DNA from: Mogibacterium sp.
GTDB taxonomy: Bacteria > Bacillota > Clostridia > Peptostreptococcales > Anaerovoracaceae
Length of the DNA: 64,000 nucleotides
Direction of reading: 5' to 3'
NCBI GenBank assembly: GCA_017431685.1
Contig: JAFRKO010000023.1
Location: forward strand, 1-64,000
The position numbers and the translations under genes were made by a program. Shown piece by piece: positions 8,273 through 17,131 of the stretch (the stretch's first letter is position 1; each line of letters opens with the position of its first letter). A model generated the notes under the pieces. The model was not told the origin of the DNA, did not search any database, and saw only the letters and a program-made list of their open reading frames with translations.

Positions 8273-8288
8273 CTTGAAGGACTCTCTT

Positions 8289-8322
8289 AGCTGCAGGGGT
8301 GAAACTTGCAGCTTGTTTTTTT
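8289..8322 (+). terminator. Rho-independent terminator after def
   Basis: AGCTGCA (8289-8295) pairs with TGCAGCT (8307-8313), followed by TGTTTTTTT. Confidence 0.75.
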
Positions 8323-8358
8323 GCTCCAAAAATATTTCAAAAATTTTAATTAAATATA

Positions 8359-8387
8359 TTGAAATAAATATACAGAAGGTCTATACT
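8359..8387 (+). promoter_or_regulatory. Sigma-A type promoter of the acyl-CoA ligase gene
   Basis: TTGAAA at 8359-8364, a 17-base spacer and TATACT at 8382-8387, about 43 bases before the start codon. Confidence 0.7.
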
Positions 8388-8429
8388 GTCCCACTGTACA
8401 TTCTGAAAAGAAACGAAAGGGACACAGTA

Positions 8430-10199
8430 ATGAGTGAAAATATACATGTAAAACAGCTGAAACCGGTGTATCCGGCGGAAGAACATGAAAACGTACGTGC
8501 TCTGTTGGAGTATGCAGCCGAAACTTATGGAGACGACGCTGCCTTTATACTTAAAGAGAAATCTGCCGGACGCAAAGGTACGCCGGTTTACAGAAATATT
8601 TCATATGGGGAGCTGAGAGAAGATGTGCGCAGGCTGGGTGCGGGCCTGATGGCAGCAGGTATCGGCAATGCCAGAATAGCCATAATAGGAGAAAACTCCT
8701 ATCACTGGCAGCTTGCGTATCTGGCCACTCTGTGCGGACTTGGCATTTGCGTACCGCTTGACAAAGGTCTTCCGTATATCGAACTCAAGACATCCATACA
8801 GAAGAGCGGCTGCAATGTCCTTATCTTCGACAGAAAGCATGCATCTCTAGCGGATCAGCTGCGCAGCGAAGCTGCAGATCCGATGTCGGCGCCTACAGCA
8901 GTCTCGTCGTATATCTGCATGGAAGATGATGAGCATTATCTCAGCTTCAGTAAGCTTCTCAATATGGGAAGTGAACAGATCGCGTCGGGCAGCACAGCGT
9001 TTGACGATCTTCCGATCAACCGCGAGGCTCTGTCCAACCTCATTTTTACCTCTGGCACAACCAGCGCCGCAAAGGCTGTTATGCTGAATCAGAGAAACAT
9101 CATGTTCAATGTTTACAGCCTCAAGCAGGTAGAAGATGTAAGGCATGGAGATGTGAACATAGCACTTCTGCCGTATCACCATACTTTCGGAGCTACAGGT
9201 CAGCTGCTCATGTATTCATGCGGAGTGACGACTGTTTTCTGTGACGGGCTCAAGTATCTGCAGAAGAACTTCGTCGAATACCACGTCTCTGTATTTATCG
9301 GTGTTCCGCTTCTGATGGAAGCTATGTATAAAAAGATCATGGCCGGAGTCCGCAAGCAGGGCAAGGAAAAGACTTTTGAAAGAGGGGTGAAGCTGTCGCG
9401 CATGCTCAGAAAGATCAGGATCGATGTCAGGAGGAGACTGTTCAAAGATGTTCTGAATGAGCTGGGAGGCAGCCTGCGAATGGTTGTCAGCGGCGCTTCT
9501 GCGCTGGATAGTGCAGTCATCCGCGGCTATCAGGATATGGGCGTAGAGGTCGTTCAGGGATACGGAATGACTGAATCTGCTCCGGTCATAGCTGCTGAGA
9601 ATCTGTTCAACCGCTCACCGGGCTCGATCGGACTCGGAACTCCCGGCATGGATGTGCAGATTGCGAATCCTGATGAAGAGGGTGTAGGCGAGATAATCGT
9701 AAAGTCACCGAGTGTTATGATGGGGTATTACCAGGATGAAGCAGAGACGGCAAAGGTGCTTAAAGACGGCTGGCTGTATACAGGCGACCTGGCATATCTG
9801 GATGGGAAAGGATACATACATATCACAGGAAGATCCAAGAACGTCATCGTGCTCAAGAACGGTAAGAATGTCTATCCGGAAGAAATAGAGACTATAATAG
9901 CCGAACTCCCTTACGTAAAAGAGAATATTGTGTTTGGTGAAGTCAGACGTGAAGGTGCTGACGACAAAGACGAGGTGCTGGTCGCCAAAATCGTTTATGA
10001 TGAAGACGTAATGAAAGATAAATATGGTGCAGTTACTGACGCGCAGATCCGCGAAACAGCGGAACGGGATATTGACCGGATCAACAGTAATATGCCAAAA
10101 TACAAACACGTACACAGACTTATCCTGCAGACAGAAGAAATGGCAAAGACCACAACAGGAAAGGTGAAGCGGTACGAGGAAAAGGTGAGCAACCTATAG
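8430..10199 (+). CDS. AMP-forming long-chain acyl-CoA ligase
   Basis: 589 residues. It activates a carboxylic acid to its acyl-AMP and then to the CoA thioester. Adenylate-forming motifs appear in order: the phosphate loop LIFTSGTTSAAKAVM (about 205-219), GYGMTESAPV (about 375-384), YTGDLAYLDGKGYIHITGRSKNVIVLKNGKNVYPEEIE split over the hinge, and the C-terminal catalytic lysine in TTGKVKR. The length and the KNGKNVYPEEIE hinge fit the FadD/long-chain group, though the chain length of the substrate is not certain. The start at 8430 is favoured by GAAAGGGA upstream and by the promoter at 8359. The MarR gene lies 24 bases downstream, probably as autoregulator. Confidence 0.88.
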   Translation: MSENIHVKQLKPVYPAEEHENVRALLEYAAETYGDDAAFILKEKSAGRKGTPVYRNISYGELREDVRRLGAGLMAAGIGNARIAIIGENSYHWQLAYLATLCGLGICVPLDKGLPYIELKTSIQKSGCNVLIFDRKHASLADQLRSEAADPMSAPTAVSSYICMEDDEHYLSFSKLLNMGSEQIASGSTAFDDLPINREALSNLIFTSGTTSAAKAVMLNQRNIMFNVYSLKQVEDVRHGDVNIALLPYHHTFGATGQLLMYSCGVTTVFCDGLKYLQKNFVEYHVSVFIGVPLLMEAMYKKIMAGVRKQGKEKTFERGVKLSRMLRKIRIDVRRRLFKDVLNELGGSLRMVVSGASALDSAVIRGYQDMGVEVVQGYGMTESAPVIAAENLFNRSPGSIGLGTPGMDVQIANPDEEGVGEIIVKSPSVMMGYYQDEAETAKVLKDGWLYTGDLAYLDGKGYIHITGRSKNVIVLKNGKNVYPEEIETIIAELPYVKENIVFGEVRREGADDKDEVLVAKIVYDEDVMKDKYGAVTDAQIRETAERDIDRINSNMPKYKHVHRLILQTEEMAKTTTGKVKRYEEKVSNL

Positions 10200-10223
10200 A
10201 ATACTTCATGACAGAGGCGCATT

Positions 10224-10694
10224 ATGAGAGATCTGGAACGGCATTTCAATAAAATGTATGACAAATTCAAGCTGCTGCTGTACGACCGTGCTTTGAAGGA
10301 ACGCGGAAGCAGCATGCCGGGAGATCTGAGCCTGCAGGAAGTAATATACATGGAGATCATCATTGCTCTCGGGTCTCCGACTGTGGCAGAGTTTTCGAGA
10401 TATGCAAAGCTGTCTGCTCCTAATACTGCGTATCGTCTTAAAAAGCTCGAGGAAAGAGGATATATCAGACGCATAAGGAGTGAACTTGATAAAAGAGAGT
10501 TCCGCATAGAAGCAACTAACCGCTACCGTGAAGAATACGGTGTCATATTCGACTATATCCACCTTGTGTGCGACAGGATAGAGGAGCGGTTTTCTCCAGA
10601 AGATGTGGATAAATTCAGGGAGATGCTGGGTATCATCAGCGATGAGCTGATGCCTGAAGCCGGAAGCCAGCTCAGTGAGCGAAGCGGGAAATGA
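10224..10694 (+). CDS. MarR family transcriptional regulator
   Basis: 156 residues with a winged helix-turn-helix at about 35-100: LSLQEVIYMEIII, SPTVAEFSRYAKLSAPNTAYRLKKLEERGYIRR, then the wing SELDKREFRI. The flanking helices are the usual dimerisation arms. GAGG lies about 10 bases before the ATG. It follows the acyl-CoA ligase gene closely, so it probably senses an acyl-CoA or a fatty-acid-like ligand and controls this operon, by analogy with FadR-like MarR proteins; the ligand is inferred from context only. Confidence 0.82.
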   Translation: MRDLERHFNKMYDKFKLLLYDRALKERGSSMPGDLSLQEVIYMEIIIALGSPTVAEFSRYAKLSAPNTAYRLKKLEERGYIRRIRSELDKREFRIEATNRYREEYGVIFDYIHLVCDRIEERFSPEDVDKFREMLGIISDELMPEAGSQLSERSGK

Positions 10695-10702
10695 ATCGGT
10701 GA

Positions 10703-10883
10703 GCTTATCGGGGAGACAGCGCAATGTCATTTACCGGCACTTCCGGCTGCATGCTGATGCTTGTTGCATCGTTCGGAATGAACCAGACGATGACGAACTT
10801 CCTGGATACCTTTTATGATGGTACTGCTGTGTATTCTCTGAAAGTCTTTATGTCAACGGATGCCGATAAATACTTTGTAAAAC
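10703..10883 (+). pseudogene. Internal remnant of an FtsX-family ABC transporter permease
   Basis: The translation includes SAMSFTGTSGCMLMLVASF and TMTNFLDTFYDG, then YSLKVFMSTDAD. This is the segment around the second transmembrane helix of large FtsX/MacB-like permeases, where a G-x-x-GC-x-LL-x-x-x-x-G-M motif is followed by a periplasmic-type domain start. A stop at 10700-10702 precedes it, no start or ribosome site is convincing, and the homology ends where a hairpin begins at 10890. The rest of a roughly 1000-residue protein is gone. Confidence 0.55.
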
Positions 10884-10889
10884 AAGATG

Positions 10890-10936
10890 AAGCACCTGCA
10901 CGATTATCTTATCAGCAGGTGCTTTTATGGTATTAT
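10890..10936 (+). promoter_or_regulatory. Hairpin plus TATTAT module
   Basis: AAGCACCTGC (10890-10899) pairs exactly with GCAGGTGCTT (10915-10924); TTATGG and TATTAT (10931-10936) follow. It could end transcription from the left and start that of the small gene and transporter to the right. Confidence 0.5.
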
Positions 10937-10954
10937 ATTAGGGTCATTGTAAAT

Positions 10955-11137
10955 ATGGACCTTTTCCTGGACGATGAAACCCCGGAGAGCACCTGGGGAG
11001 AATACGATAACTATAATAATAAGGTAACGGAAGAAAATCCGGAGACTCTTGATATATTTGAACCTGCTATGCACAATCTGTTTGATACCGCAAGTATCGT
11101 CATTGACAGCATACTGGACGGGACAATAGGAGAATAA
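10955..11137 (+). CDS. Small acidic protein of unknown function
   Basis: 60 residues, strongly acidic, opening MDLFLDDETPESTWGEYDNYN and ending in a hydrophobic helix (FDTASIVIDSILDGTI). It ends one base before the AI-2E transporter start, so the two are cotranscribed. The reading frame stays open upstream to 10724, but that part belongs to an unrelated permease remnant and crosses a hairpin and a promoter-like box. The ATG at 10955, about 20 bases after TATTAT, is therefore preferred although its ribosome site is weak. Confidence 0.5.
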   Translation: MDLFLDDETPESTWGEYDNYNNKVTEENPETLDIFEPAMHNLFDTASIVIDSILDGTIGE

Positions 11138-11138
11138 T

Positions 11139-12293
11139 ATGAAACGGTTTGATAAGTACTACAATGAGAACTATGCAAGAATATCGTTCTATACGATAAA
11201 GACTGTACTGGAAATCTTTATTCTGGGACTGATCATATACTACCTGGCCGGGAAGACCGGAACAGCAATATCTTTTACCTCGGAAGTCCTGAAGCCGCTC
11301 GTTCTCGGACTTGCGCTGACATATCTGCTCAGCCCGGTTGTTATAATGTTTGAGACCAAGCTGTCTGCTTCACTCAAAAGACCTAAAACTCTAAGACTGG
11401 CTGCAGTTATACTGACATTTGCAGTGGTATTTGTTGTCTGGTTCTTCATTCTCGGGATCATAGTCGTTACTATTACCAAGAGCCTCGCATCATTCAATCT
11501 CGAGGATATCAAACTGCTTCTGCTTGGACTGGCTGACCAGTTCTCGAGATTCTGGACTACTATAGAGAAAACTCTGGCTGCCATGAATATCAATCTCGGC
11601 AGCGCCGGGGATTTTCTGGGCGGGATCTTCAATGGCGTCAAAGATGGAGCATCCACTCTGCTGTTTGCAATTATCTTTTCTGTGTATTTCCTTTATGACG
11701 ACAGTATCGCTATATACTGGAGTGGAATTGTGGATGCTTTCTCAAATGCGCAGACAAGAGCAAAAATAGGAGCCTTTGCTGCTGATGCAGACAGAGTCTT
11801 TTCCGGATATATAAGAGGCCAGTCTATGGATGCACTGCTCGTCGGGGTTATGGTATCTATTGCGATGCTCATTGCCAGAATACCTTATGCGCTTGTAATC
11901 GGTATACTGACCGGCATAGGAAATCTTGTGCCTTATGTCGGCCCTGTGGTCGGCTTCGGCTCGCTTATAATCGTGTCTCTTGCAGAAGGTTCAATGAGCA
12001 AGCTTATTATTGGAGCTGTCATACTGGCTGTTGTCATGTTCATCGACGGAAATGTGATCAATCCTAGGATGCTCAGCAGCAATGTTGAAGTGCATCCTGT
12101 GCTGGTTATTGTCGCCCTTCTTGCCGGCGGTAAGGTAGGCGGTGTAGTGGGAATGCTGATAGCAGTGCCTGTGGCAGCCCTCCTGAAACTGCAGTTTGAA
12201 AAGTACGTAGAAAAGAGAAAGAGAATCGTACGGGAACGGGAGCATGAAGATAAGAAAAACCACGGAGAGGGAAATCCGGGGACTATAGAATAG
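11139..12293 (+). CDS. AI-2E family (PerM/YtvI-like) membrane transporter
   Basis: 384 residues with about seven to eight hydrophobic helices. Helices cluster at 20-95 and 160-350, separated by an amphipathic stretch with IKLLLLGLADQFSRFW. The late motifs GIGNLVPYVGPVVG and GNVINPRMLSSNVEVHP are the family signature. Members are putative exporters of small molecules or ions; autoinducer-2 export is established for few of them, so the cargo here is unknown. The C terminus is a charged cytosolic tail. AGGAGAATAAT precedes the ATG. It is the second gene of a run that continues to about 13.9 kb. Confidence 0.85.
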   Translation: MKRFDKYYNENYARISFYTIKTVLEIFILGLIIYYLAGKTGTAISFTSEVLKPLVLGLALTYLLSPVVIMFETKLSASLKRPKTLRLAAVILTFAVVFVVWFFILGIIVVTITKSLASFNLEDIKLLLLGLADQFSRFWTTIEKTLAAMNINLGSAGDFLGGIFNGVKDGASTLLFAIIFSVYFLYDDSIAIYWSGIVDAFSNAQTRAKIGAFAADADRVFSGYIRGQSMDALLVGVMVSIAMLIARIPYALVIGILTGIGNLVPYVGPVVGFGSLIIVSLAEGSMSKLIIGAVILAVVMFIDGNVINPRMLSSNVEVHPVLVIVALLAGGKVGGVVGMLIAVPVAALLKLQFEKYVEKRKRIVREREHEDKKNHGEGNPGTIE

Positions 12294-12302
12294 GAGCATA
12301 AT

Positions 12303-12476
12303 ATGGAAACCAAGTATTATATCGTCATGCGTATAGACGGTGATTACGCATGGCTGAAGAGGACAGATACAGATAAAAACGAAGAACCGATATTCATTGC
12401 CCGTGCGCTTCTACCGGAAGGAATTGATGAAGGAACAAAACTAAAAAGCGAGTTCCTTCAGTATGAGATCGTCTGA
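12303..12476 (+). CDS. Small DUF3006-like protein
   Basis: 57 residues, METKYYIVMRIDGDYAWL at the start and ALLPEGIDEGTKL in the middle. The I-x-R-x-x-GD-x-A-x-L opening and LLPEG-x-x-EG-x-x-L match the DUF3006 pattern, a small beta-barrel-like protein of unknown role. AGGAGCATA precedes the ATG. It lies between the AI-2E transporter (9 bases) and the S51 peptidase gene (16 bases) and is likely cotranscribed with both. Confidence 0.65.
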   Translation: METKYYIVMRIDGDYAWLKRTDTDKNEEPIFIARALLPEGIDEGTKLKSEFLQYEIV

Positions 12477-12492
12477 ACAAGGATATGTATAA

Positions 12493-13236
12493 ATGAAACT
12501 ATTTCTGACAAGCAGTCCTATAGGTATATATCGGAGCGAAGAACCGCTGGATTATAAAGGGTTCAATCCGGCAAACGGAATGGCTGAAGAACTTCGCCGG
12601 TTCTGGAAAAACGGATCCAGGTGCCTTCTTATATCTGCTTTCCCTGATGAGTATAAGGTCAACGACAGGATGAGGGGAGATTATGAGAGTATCGTACAGG
12701 ATACAGGACTTTCCATATCCTGCATGGATATCTGTGACTTAAGAAATGGGAAAGAAAAGGCGGGAGAACTCTGCGGTTATGACTTTGTAATACTCGGAGG
12801 AGGCCATGTTCCGACAGAAAACGCATTTTTCAGGAGTATAGGGCTTGCGGACGGGTTCAAAGACTATAAGGGTATCGTTATGGGTATCAGCGCGGGAACC
12901 ATGAACTGCGCCCGTATTGTATATGCGCAGCCTGAGCTCCCCGGAGAAGCAAGCGATCCGGCTTTTGAAAGGTTTATTCCGGGACTCGCTCTTACCGAAT
13001 ACAACATATTGCCTCACTATAATGCTGTTAAGAACGATATCATCGACGGTATGCGGCTTATAGAAGATGTAGCATTCGGAGACAGCTTCGGACATACGAT
13101 TTACGCAATTACGGACGGGAGCTATCTGCTGCAGACTGAGGAATGCGCAGAGATACGGGGCGAGGCCTATATGATCCGCGACGGAAGCATCACTCAGATC
13201 TGTGCAGACGGGGAAACCCGTGAGCTGCCGCTATAA
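12493..13236 (+). CDS. Peptidase S51 / dipeptidase E-like protein
   Basis: 247 residues with a class-I glutamine-amidotransferase-like fold. VILGGGHVPTENAFF (about 96-110) and the nucleophile elbow MGISAGTMNCA (about 127-137, serine in G-x-SAG) are the S51 hallmarks. A conserved histidine follows in NILPHYNAV. Relatives are alpha-aspartyl dipeptidase (PepE) and cyanophycinase; this one has the small size of PepE-like proteins but the substrate is not determined. Cytosolic, no signal. Confidence 0.75.
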   Translation: MKLFLTSSPIGIYRSEEPLDYKGFNPANGMAEELRRFWKNGSRCLLISAFPDEYKVNDRMRGDYESIVQDTGLSISCMDICDLRNGKEKAGELCGYDFVILGGGHVPTENAFFRSIGLADGFKDYKGIVMGISAGTMNCARIVYAQPELPGEASDPAFERFIPGLALTEYNILPHYNAVKNDIIDGMRLIEDVAFGDSFGHTIYAITDGSYLLQTEECAEIRGEAYMIRDGSITQICADGETRELPL

Positions 13237-13257
13237 AAATCTGACCAGAGAATAAGC

Positions 13258-13884
13258 ATGTGCTGCAGATACTATTATGAGGATTTTGAAATAGAGCTGA
13301 GGGAGCTCATGAAGGCAGAGATGGTAGTCAAACTGTCTGAACTTCCGTCTCTGGAAACAGCGAGGAGAGATATCTTTCCGTCTCAGTCAGCTGTCGTGAT
13401 CCACGGAACCGGCAGAGGAAATGGTGTAAAGGACAGCGTCGTTGGTGTTTCGGAAATGGTCTGGGGATTCAGCAATCCCGTAAGGAAAGGCCTGATCATA
13501 AATGCCAGGGCAGAGACTGCGAGAGAAAAGATTACTTTTACAGACAGCATCGCCAGAAGGCGCTGCGTCATTCCTGCGAGCGGCTTCTATGAATGGGACT
13601 CTCACAAAGCAAAGTTCCGCTTTACACCGAAGGGTGGCGGGCTTCTTCTGCTTGCGGGATTCTACCGCGAGGAACAGGGTATACCGAGATATACTATCCT
13701 TACAACAGAAGCAAACGGATCGATGATCAAAGTCCACGACCGCATGCCGGTCATGATCGGAAGAGATGAGATCAGACCATGGATCGAGGATGATGAAAGA
13801 CTTCCGGACTTCCTCAGCAGGGAGCAGGTCCCGCTTACATGTGAACAGGAATCAGGCCAGATAAGTTTCCTGTTCGATGCATAA
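13258..13884 (+). CDS. SRAP (YedK/HMCES) family abasic-site processing protein
   Basis: 208 residues. The chain begins M-C-C, so after methionine removal C2 is the N-terminal catalytic cysteine that forms a thiazolidine link with abasic DNA. NARAET (about 82-87), the IPASGFYEW motif with catalytic glutamate (about 102-110) and the histidine in HDRMPV (about 160-165) are all present. The family protects abasic sites in single-stranded DNA. The start 21 bases after the peptidase gene is fixed by the required cysteine. A terminator follows. Confidence 0.88.
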   Translation: MCCRYYYEDFEIELRELMKAEMVVKLSELPSLETARRDIFPSQSAVVIHGTGRGNGVKDSVVGVSEMVWGFSNPVRKGLIINARAETAREKITFTDSIARRRCVIPASGFYEWDSHKAKFRFTPKGGGLLLLAGFYREEQGIPRYTILTTEANGSMIKVHDRMPVMIGRDEIRPWIEDDERLPDFLSREQVPLTCEQESGQISFLFDA

Positions 13885-13902
13885 AGAATAAATTGACATG
13901 AA

Positions 13903-13936
13903 AACCGGCAGGGTACGCTTCTCTGCCGGTTTTTTG
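13903..13936 (+). terminator. Rho-independent terminator after the SRAP gene
   Basis: AACCGGCAG (13903-13911) pairs with CTGCCGGTT (13923-13931), followed by TTTTT. Confidence 0.85.
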
Positions 13937-14010
13937 TAAGATTATGACAGAGAAACACCTTGTGTCATAAGATGTTTTGTATAAAAACCCAAAAGTATAT
14001 CCCGCAGACA

Positions 14011-14039
14011 TTGACATAACAAGGAATTAATAATAAAAT
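14011..14039 (+). promoter_or_regulatory. Sigma-A promoter of the lysine operon
   Basis: A consensus TTGACA (14011-14016), exactly 17 bases, then TAAAAT (14034-14039), about 10 bases before the riboswitch begins. Confidence 0.8.
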
Positions 14040-14048
14040 GCCTACAAT

Positions 14049-14285
14049 TGAGATAGAGGACGCGTCAAGTCATCAGTAGTGATCCCGCTAATCAATGCAG
14101 TGAAGGGAGAAGCGAAAGGGGCTGACGCCGAAGAGAGGCCGGGGCTGCATCCGGGCCGACCTGGGCGGACGTAATAAGATACGTACGACTGTCGCGAATA
14201 CGCGGAGCGCTATCCATGATAAGCAATCAGAGTTTTTTGTTTTGATTTGTCATGAGCAGCTGATCCGTGTCAGCTGCTTTTTATA
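14049..14285 (+). promoter_or_regulatory. Lysine riboswitch (L-box) with terminator
   Basis: The aptamer runs from about 14049 to 14215. Conserved blocks appear in the known order: AGATAGAGGACGCG, a CATCAGTAG element, GAAGGGAGAAGCGAAAGGGG, CGCCGAAG, GGGCTGCATCC, GACTGTCGC and the closing GGAGCGCTATCC. The expression platform ends in AGCAGCTGA (14255-14263) pairing with TCAGCTGCT (14270-14278) and a T run. By known mechanism, lysine binding favours the terminator and lowers expression of dapA-dapB-ddh-lysA. Confidence 0.92.
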
Positions 14286-14364
14286 TTAAGACAGTCTCTG
14301 AAGTATCTGAAAGATAGCCTCATCTCATTCTTGGACCATTATTCAAAATGAGGAGGTAAAAACA

Positions 14365-15261
14365 ATGGCAAGAACAAACACGATTTTCGAAGGCGTAGCA
14401 ACTGCTCTCATTACACCTATGACAGAGGACGGAGTCAATTTTGATCAGTTCGGAGCACTGATCGACTGGCAGATCGAATCAGGCATTGATGCTCTCGTAA
14501 TAGCTGCTACAACTGGTGAGGGCTCAACACTTACAGATGAAGAACATAAGGCCTGCATCAGCTTTGCTGTAGAAAGAGCTGCCGGAAGAGTTCCTATCAT
14601 CGCAGGTACGGGCTCCAACCACACTGAATACGGAAAGCAGCTCACCAAGTACGCCAGCGATGCCGGAGCTTCCGCATGTCTGGTAGTTACATCGTATTAC
14701 AACAAGGCTACGCAGAATGGTCTGGTAAAGCTCTTCAACGAGTACGCAAGCGTAAGTGATGTACCGATCATTGCATACAATGTTCCTTCGAGAACCGGAC
14801 TCAACATAGAGCCGTCTACATACGTCAAACTCGCAGAGATCGAAGGAGTAGCTGCGATCAAGGAAGCTAACTCCAACATCTCAAAGATCGTAGACACATT
14901 TGCTCTTGCGGGCGACAAGCTCGACATCTACTCAGGCAATGACGACCAGATCGTACCATTCCTGTCGATGGGAGCAAAGGGTGTCATCTCGGTGCTGTCG
15001 AACGTGATCCCTGCTGAAACAAAGGAGATCTGCACGAAGTTCTGGGAAGGCGATACCGCGGGCGCAGCTGCTCTGCAGTGCAAGTACAATGAACTGGTCA
15101 AGGCGCTCTTCTGTGAGGTCAACCCTATCCCTGTCAAGGAAGCACTCGCCATGATGGGATGGTGCGACCCTATCCTCAGATCGCCACTGTACCGTATGGA
15201 AGAAGCTAATCTGCAGAGACTCCGCAAGGCTATGACAGATCTTGGCATCATTGAGGACTAA
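14365..15261 (+). CDS. dapA: 4-hydroxy-tetrahydrodipicolinate synthase
   Basis: 298 residues, the usual size. It condenses pyruvate with aspartate semialdehyde, the first step committed to DAP and lysine. The TIM barrel shows TTGEGSTL (49-56), GTGSNHT (81-87), YNVPSRTG with catalytic Y138, and the Schiff-base lysine in AAIKEAN (K166). AGGAGG lies 8 bases before the ATG. It is the first gene after the riboswitch, with dapB 18 bases downstream. Several lysine-family aldolases look similar, but the operon settles the role. Confidence 0.95.
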   Translation: MARTNTIFEGVATALITPMTEDGVNFDQFGALIDWQIESGIDALVIAATTGEGSTLTDEEHKACISFAVERAAGRVPIIAGTGSNHTEYGKQLTKYASDAGASACLVVTSYYNKATQNGLVKLFNEYASVSDVPIIAYNVPSRTGLNIEPSTYVKLAEIEGVAAIKEANSNISKIVDTFALAGDKLDIYSGNDDQIVPFLSMGAKGVISVLSNVIPAETKEICTKFWEGDTAGAAALQCKYNELVKALFCEVNPIPVKEALAMMGWCDPILRSPLYRMEEANLQRLRKAMTDLGIIED

Positions 15262-15279
15262 TGTAGGAAGGATCAGCTT

Positions 15280-16011
15280 ATGAAAGTAATAATAAATGGC
15301 AGTGACGGCGCTATGGGCACTATACTTGCCCGCGTGATCGCTCAGACAGATGACATGGAGGTTATCGCCGGAGTGACTCCTACCGGGGCAGATGGCGCGT
15401 ATCTCACAATGGATGAATATCAGGGACCGGCGGATATGGTCATCGATTTTTCACACCATACCGTTACAACTGAGCTGATGGATTACTGCGTAAAAAGAGG
15501 ACTCCCTGCTGTTGTCTGTACGACAGGTCAGACTGACGAGGAGATGGCATACATCGCTAAGGCAGCTGAGAGCATTCCTGTTTTCAAGTCAGCGAATATG
15601 TCTGTGGGAGTAGCGCTCGTCGCAAAGGTTGTAAAGGAAATAACAGCGAAGTTCGGCGCATGCGACATCGAGATCGTGGAGACTCATCACAACAGAAAGG
15701 TAGATGCTCCGAGCGGCACCGCAATAATGCTGGCAGATGCTGTGCGCGAGGCAAGGCCTGAGCTCCACTACAATCTCGGAAGATCCGGAATGGCAAAGCG
15801 TGAACCTGATGAGATCGGTATAAGCGCTGTAAGAATGGGAAATATCGTTGGTACACATGAGGTGATGTTCGGCACCAACACACAGACCATTACCGTGACG
15901 CACCAGGCACACGACAGAGCTCTGTTTGCTGACGGTGCAGTAGCCGCGGCGAGATTCCTGGCCGGAAAGCCTGCAGGCCTCTACAACATGGATGATCTGC
16001 TGGCGGACTGA
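15280..16011 (+). CDS. dapB: 4-hydroxy-tetrahydrodipicolinate reductase
   Basis: 243 residues. It reduces the DapA product with NAD(P)H. The nucleotide loop is slightly unusual (NGSDGAMG at 6-13 in place of G-x-x-G-x-MG). The substrate site ETHHNRKVDAPSGTA (134-148) carries the conserved catalytic H-K pair. A purine-rich GGAAGGATC precedes the start. It is second in the lysine operon. Confidence 0.93.
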   Translation: MKVIINGSDGAMGTILARVIAQTDDMEVIAGVTPTGADGAYLTMDEYQGPADMVIDFSHHTVTTELMDYCVKRGLPAVVCTTGQTDEEMAYIAKAAESIPVFKSANMSVGVALVAKVVKEITAKFGACDIEIVETHHNRKVDAPSGTAIMLADAVREARPELHYNLGRSGMAKREPDEIGISAVRMGNIVGTHEVMFGTNTQTITVTHQAHDRALFADGAVAAARFLAGKPAGLYNMDDLLAD

Positions 16012-16098
16012 GACTGAGATAAAGAGAACATCCCTCGCGTAAAAATGCAAAAAACTTCGGGTAAAGGGACTGGAGATAGGATCATATAGGAGAAAACA

Positions 16099-17079
16099 AT
16101 GATAAGAATTGGTATTGCAGGTTACGGAAATATCGGAAAAGGTGTTGAGGCGGCTGTTACACGGTCTCATGACATGGAACTTGTTGCTGTATTCACAAGG
16201 AGAGAGCCTACGTCTGTCAAGACAGTGACTGGAACTCCTGTACTGGCATATGATCAGATAGGAAGCATGAAAGAGGACTTAGACGTTGTAATTATCTGCG
16301 GCGGCAGTGCTACGGATCTGCCATGGATGACGCCTGAGCTTGCTGCACAGTTTAACGTAATCGACAGTTTTGACAATCACGCCAAAATACCTGAGCATTT
16401 CGCAAAGGTGGATGCTGCAGCATCAGCTGCGGGCAAGGTGGGGATCATATCATGCGGATGGGATCCGGGATACTTCTCGCTTGCGAGAATACTCGCAGAT
16501 GCGGCGCTTCCTGAAGGTGACAGCTATACATTCTGGGGACGCGGAGTCAGCCAGGGCCACTCCGATGCGATAAGAAGGATCGAAGGCGTTAAGGATGCAA
16601 GGCAGTATACAGTACCGGTAGAGGCTGCTGTGGAAAGTGTCAGAAACAACGAGCATCCTGAGTTCACTGCGCGTCAGATGCACCTCAGGGAATGCTGGGT
16701 AGTGGCAGAGGATGGAGCAGACAAGGCTGTTATTGAAGAGGCCATCAAGACGATGCCTGACTACTTCGAGCCTTATGATACGACAGTCACGTTCATCACA
16801 CAGGAAGAACTCGACAGAGACCACAGCGGACTTCCGCATGGTGGCAGCGTTATCAGAAGCGGGCTTACAGGTCTTGACAGTGAATTCAATAATACGGTTG
16901 AATTCACCCTTAAACTGGACTCCAATCCGTTCTTCACCGGCAGCATCCTCGCAGCCGCAGCACGCGCCGCATACAGGATGAACAGTGAAGGGCAGAGCGG
17001 CGCCCGTACTCTCTTCGATGTGCCTCCGGCATATCTTTCACACCAAACAAGAGAGGAACTACTCGCGCATATGCTCTGA
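16099..17079 (+). CDS. ddh: meso-Diaminopimelate D-dehydrogenase
   Basis: 326 residues, standard for this family. It makes meso-DAP from tetrahydrodipicolinate, ammonia and NADPH in one step, replacing four enzymes of the acylated routes. GIAGYGNIGKGVE (4-16) is the NADP loop. ICGGSATDLP, SCGWDPGYFS and the WGRGVSQGHSDAIRRI segment (about 154-169) are characteristic of the substrate and dimer domains. TAGGAGAAAACA precedes the ATG. Finding ddh instead of dapD/E/F or dapL in the operon defines the route. Confidence 0.93.
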   Translation: MIRIGIAGYGNIGKGVEAAVTRSHDMELVAVFTRREPTSVKTVTGTPVLAYDQIGSMKEDLDVVIICGGSATDLPWMTPELAAQFNVIDSFDNHAKIPEHFAKVDAAASAAGKVGIISCGWDPGYFSLARILADAALPEGDSYTFWGRGVSQGHSDAIRRIEGVKDARQYTVPVEAAVESVRNNEHPEFTARQMHLRECWVVAEDGADKAVIEEAIKTMPDYFEPYDTTVTFITQEELDRDHSGLPHGGSVIRSGLTGLDSEFNNTVEFTLKLDSNPFFTGSILAAAARAAYRMNSEGQSGARTLFDVPPAYLSHQTREELLAHML

Positions 17080-17131
17080 TCACCGTCCGGCACAGACGGA
17101 ACCTGAAGTCAGAACCCGAAAGGTAAAATCT

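Noticed and set aside
16985..17131. Extended N terminus of lysA overlapping ddh
   Set aside because: The extra residues overlap ddh and are unlike LysA; the internal ATG at 17132 has a ribosome site.
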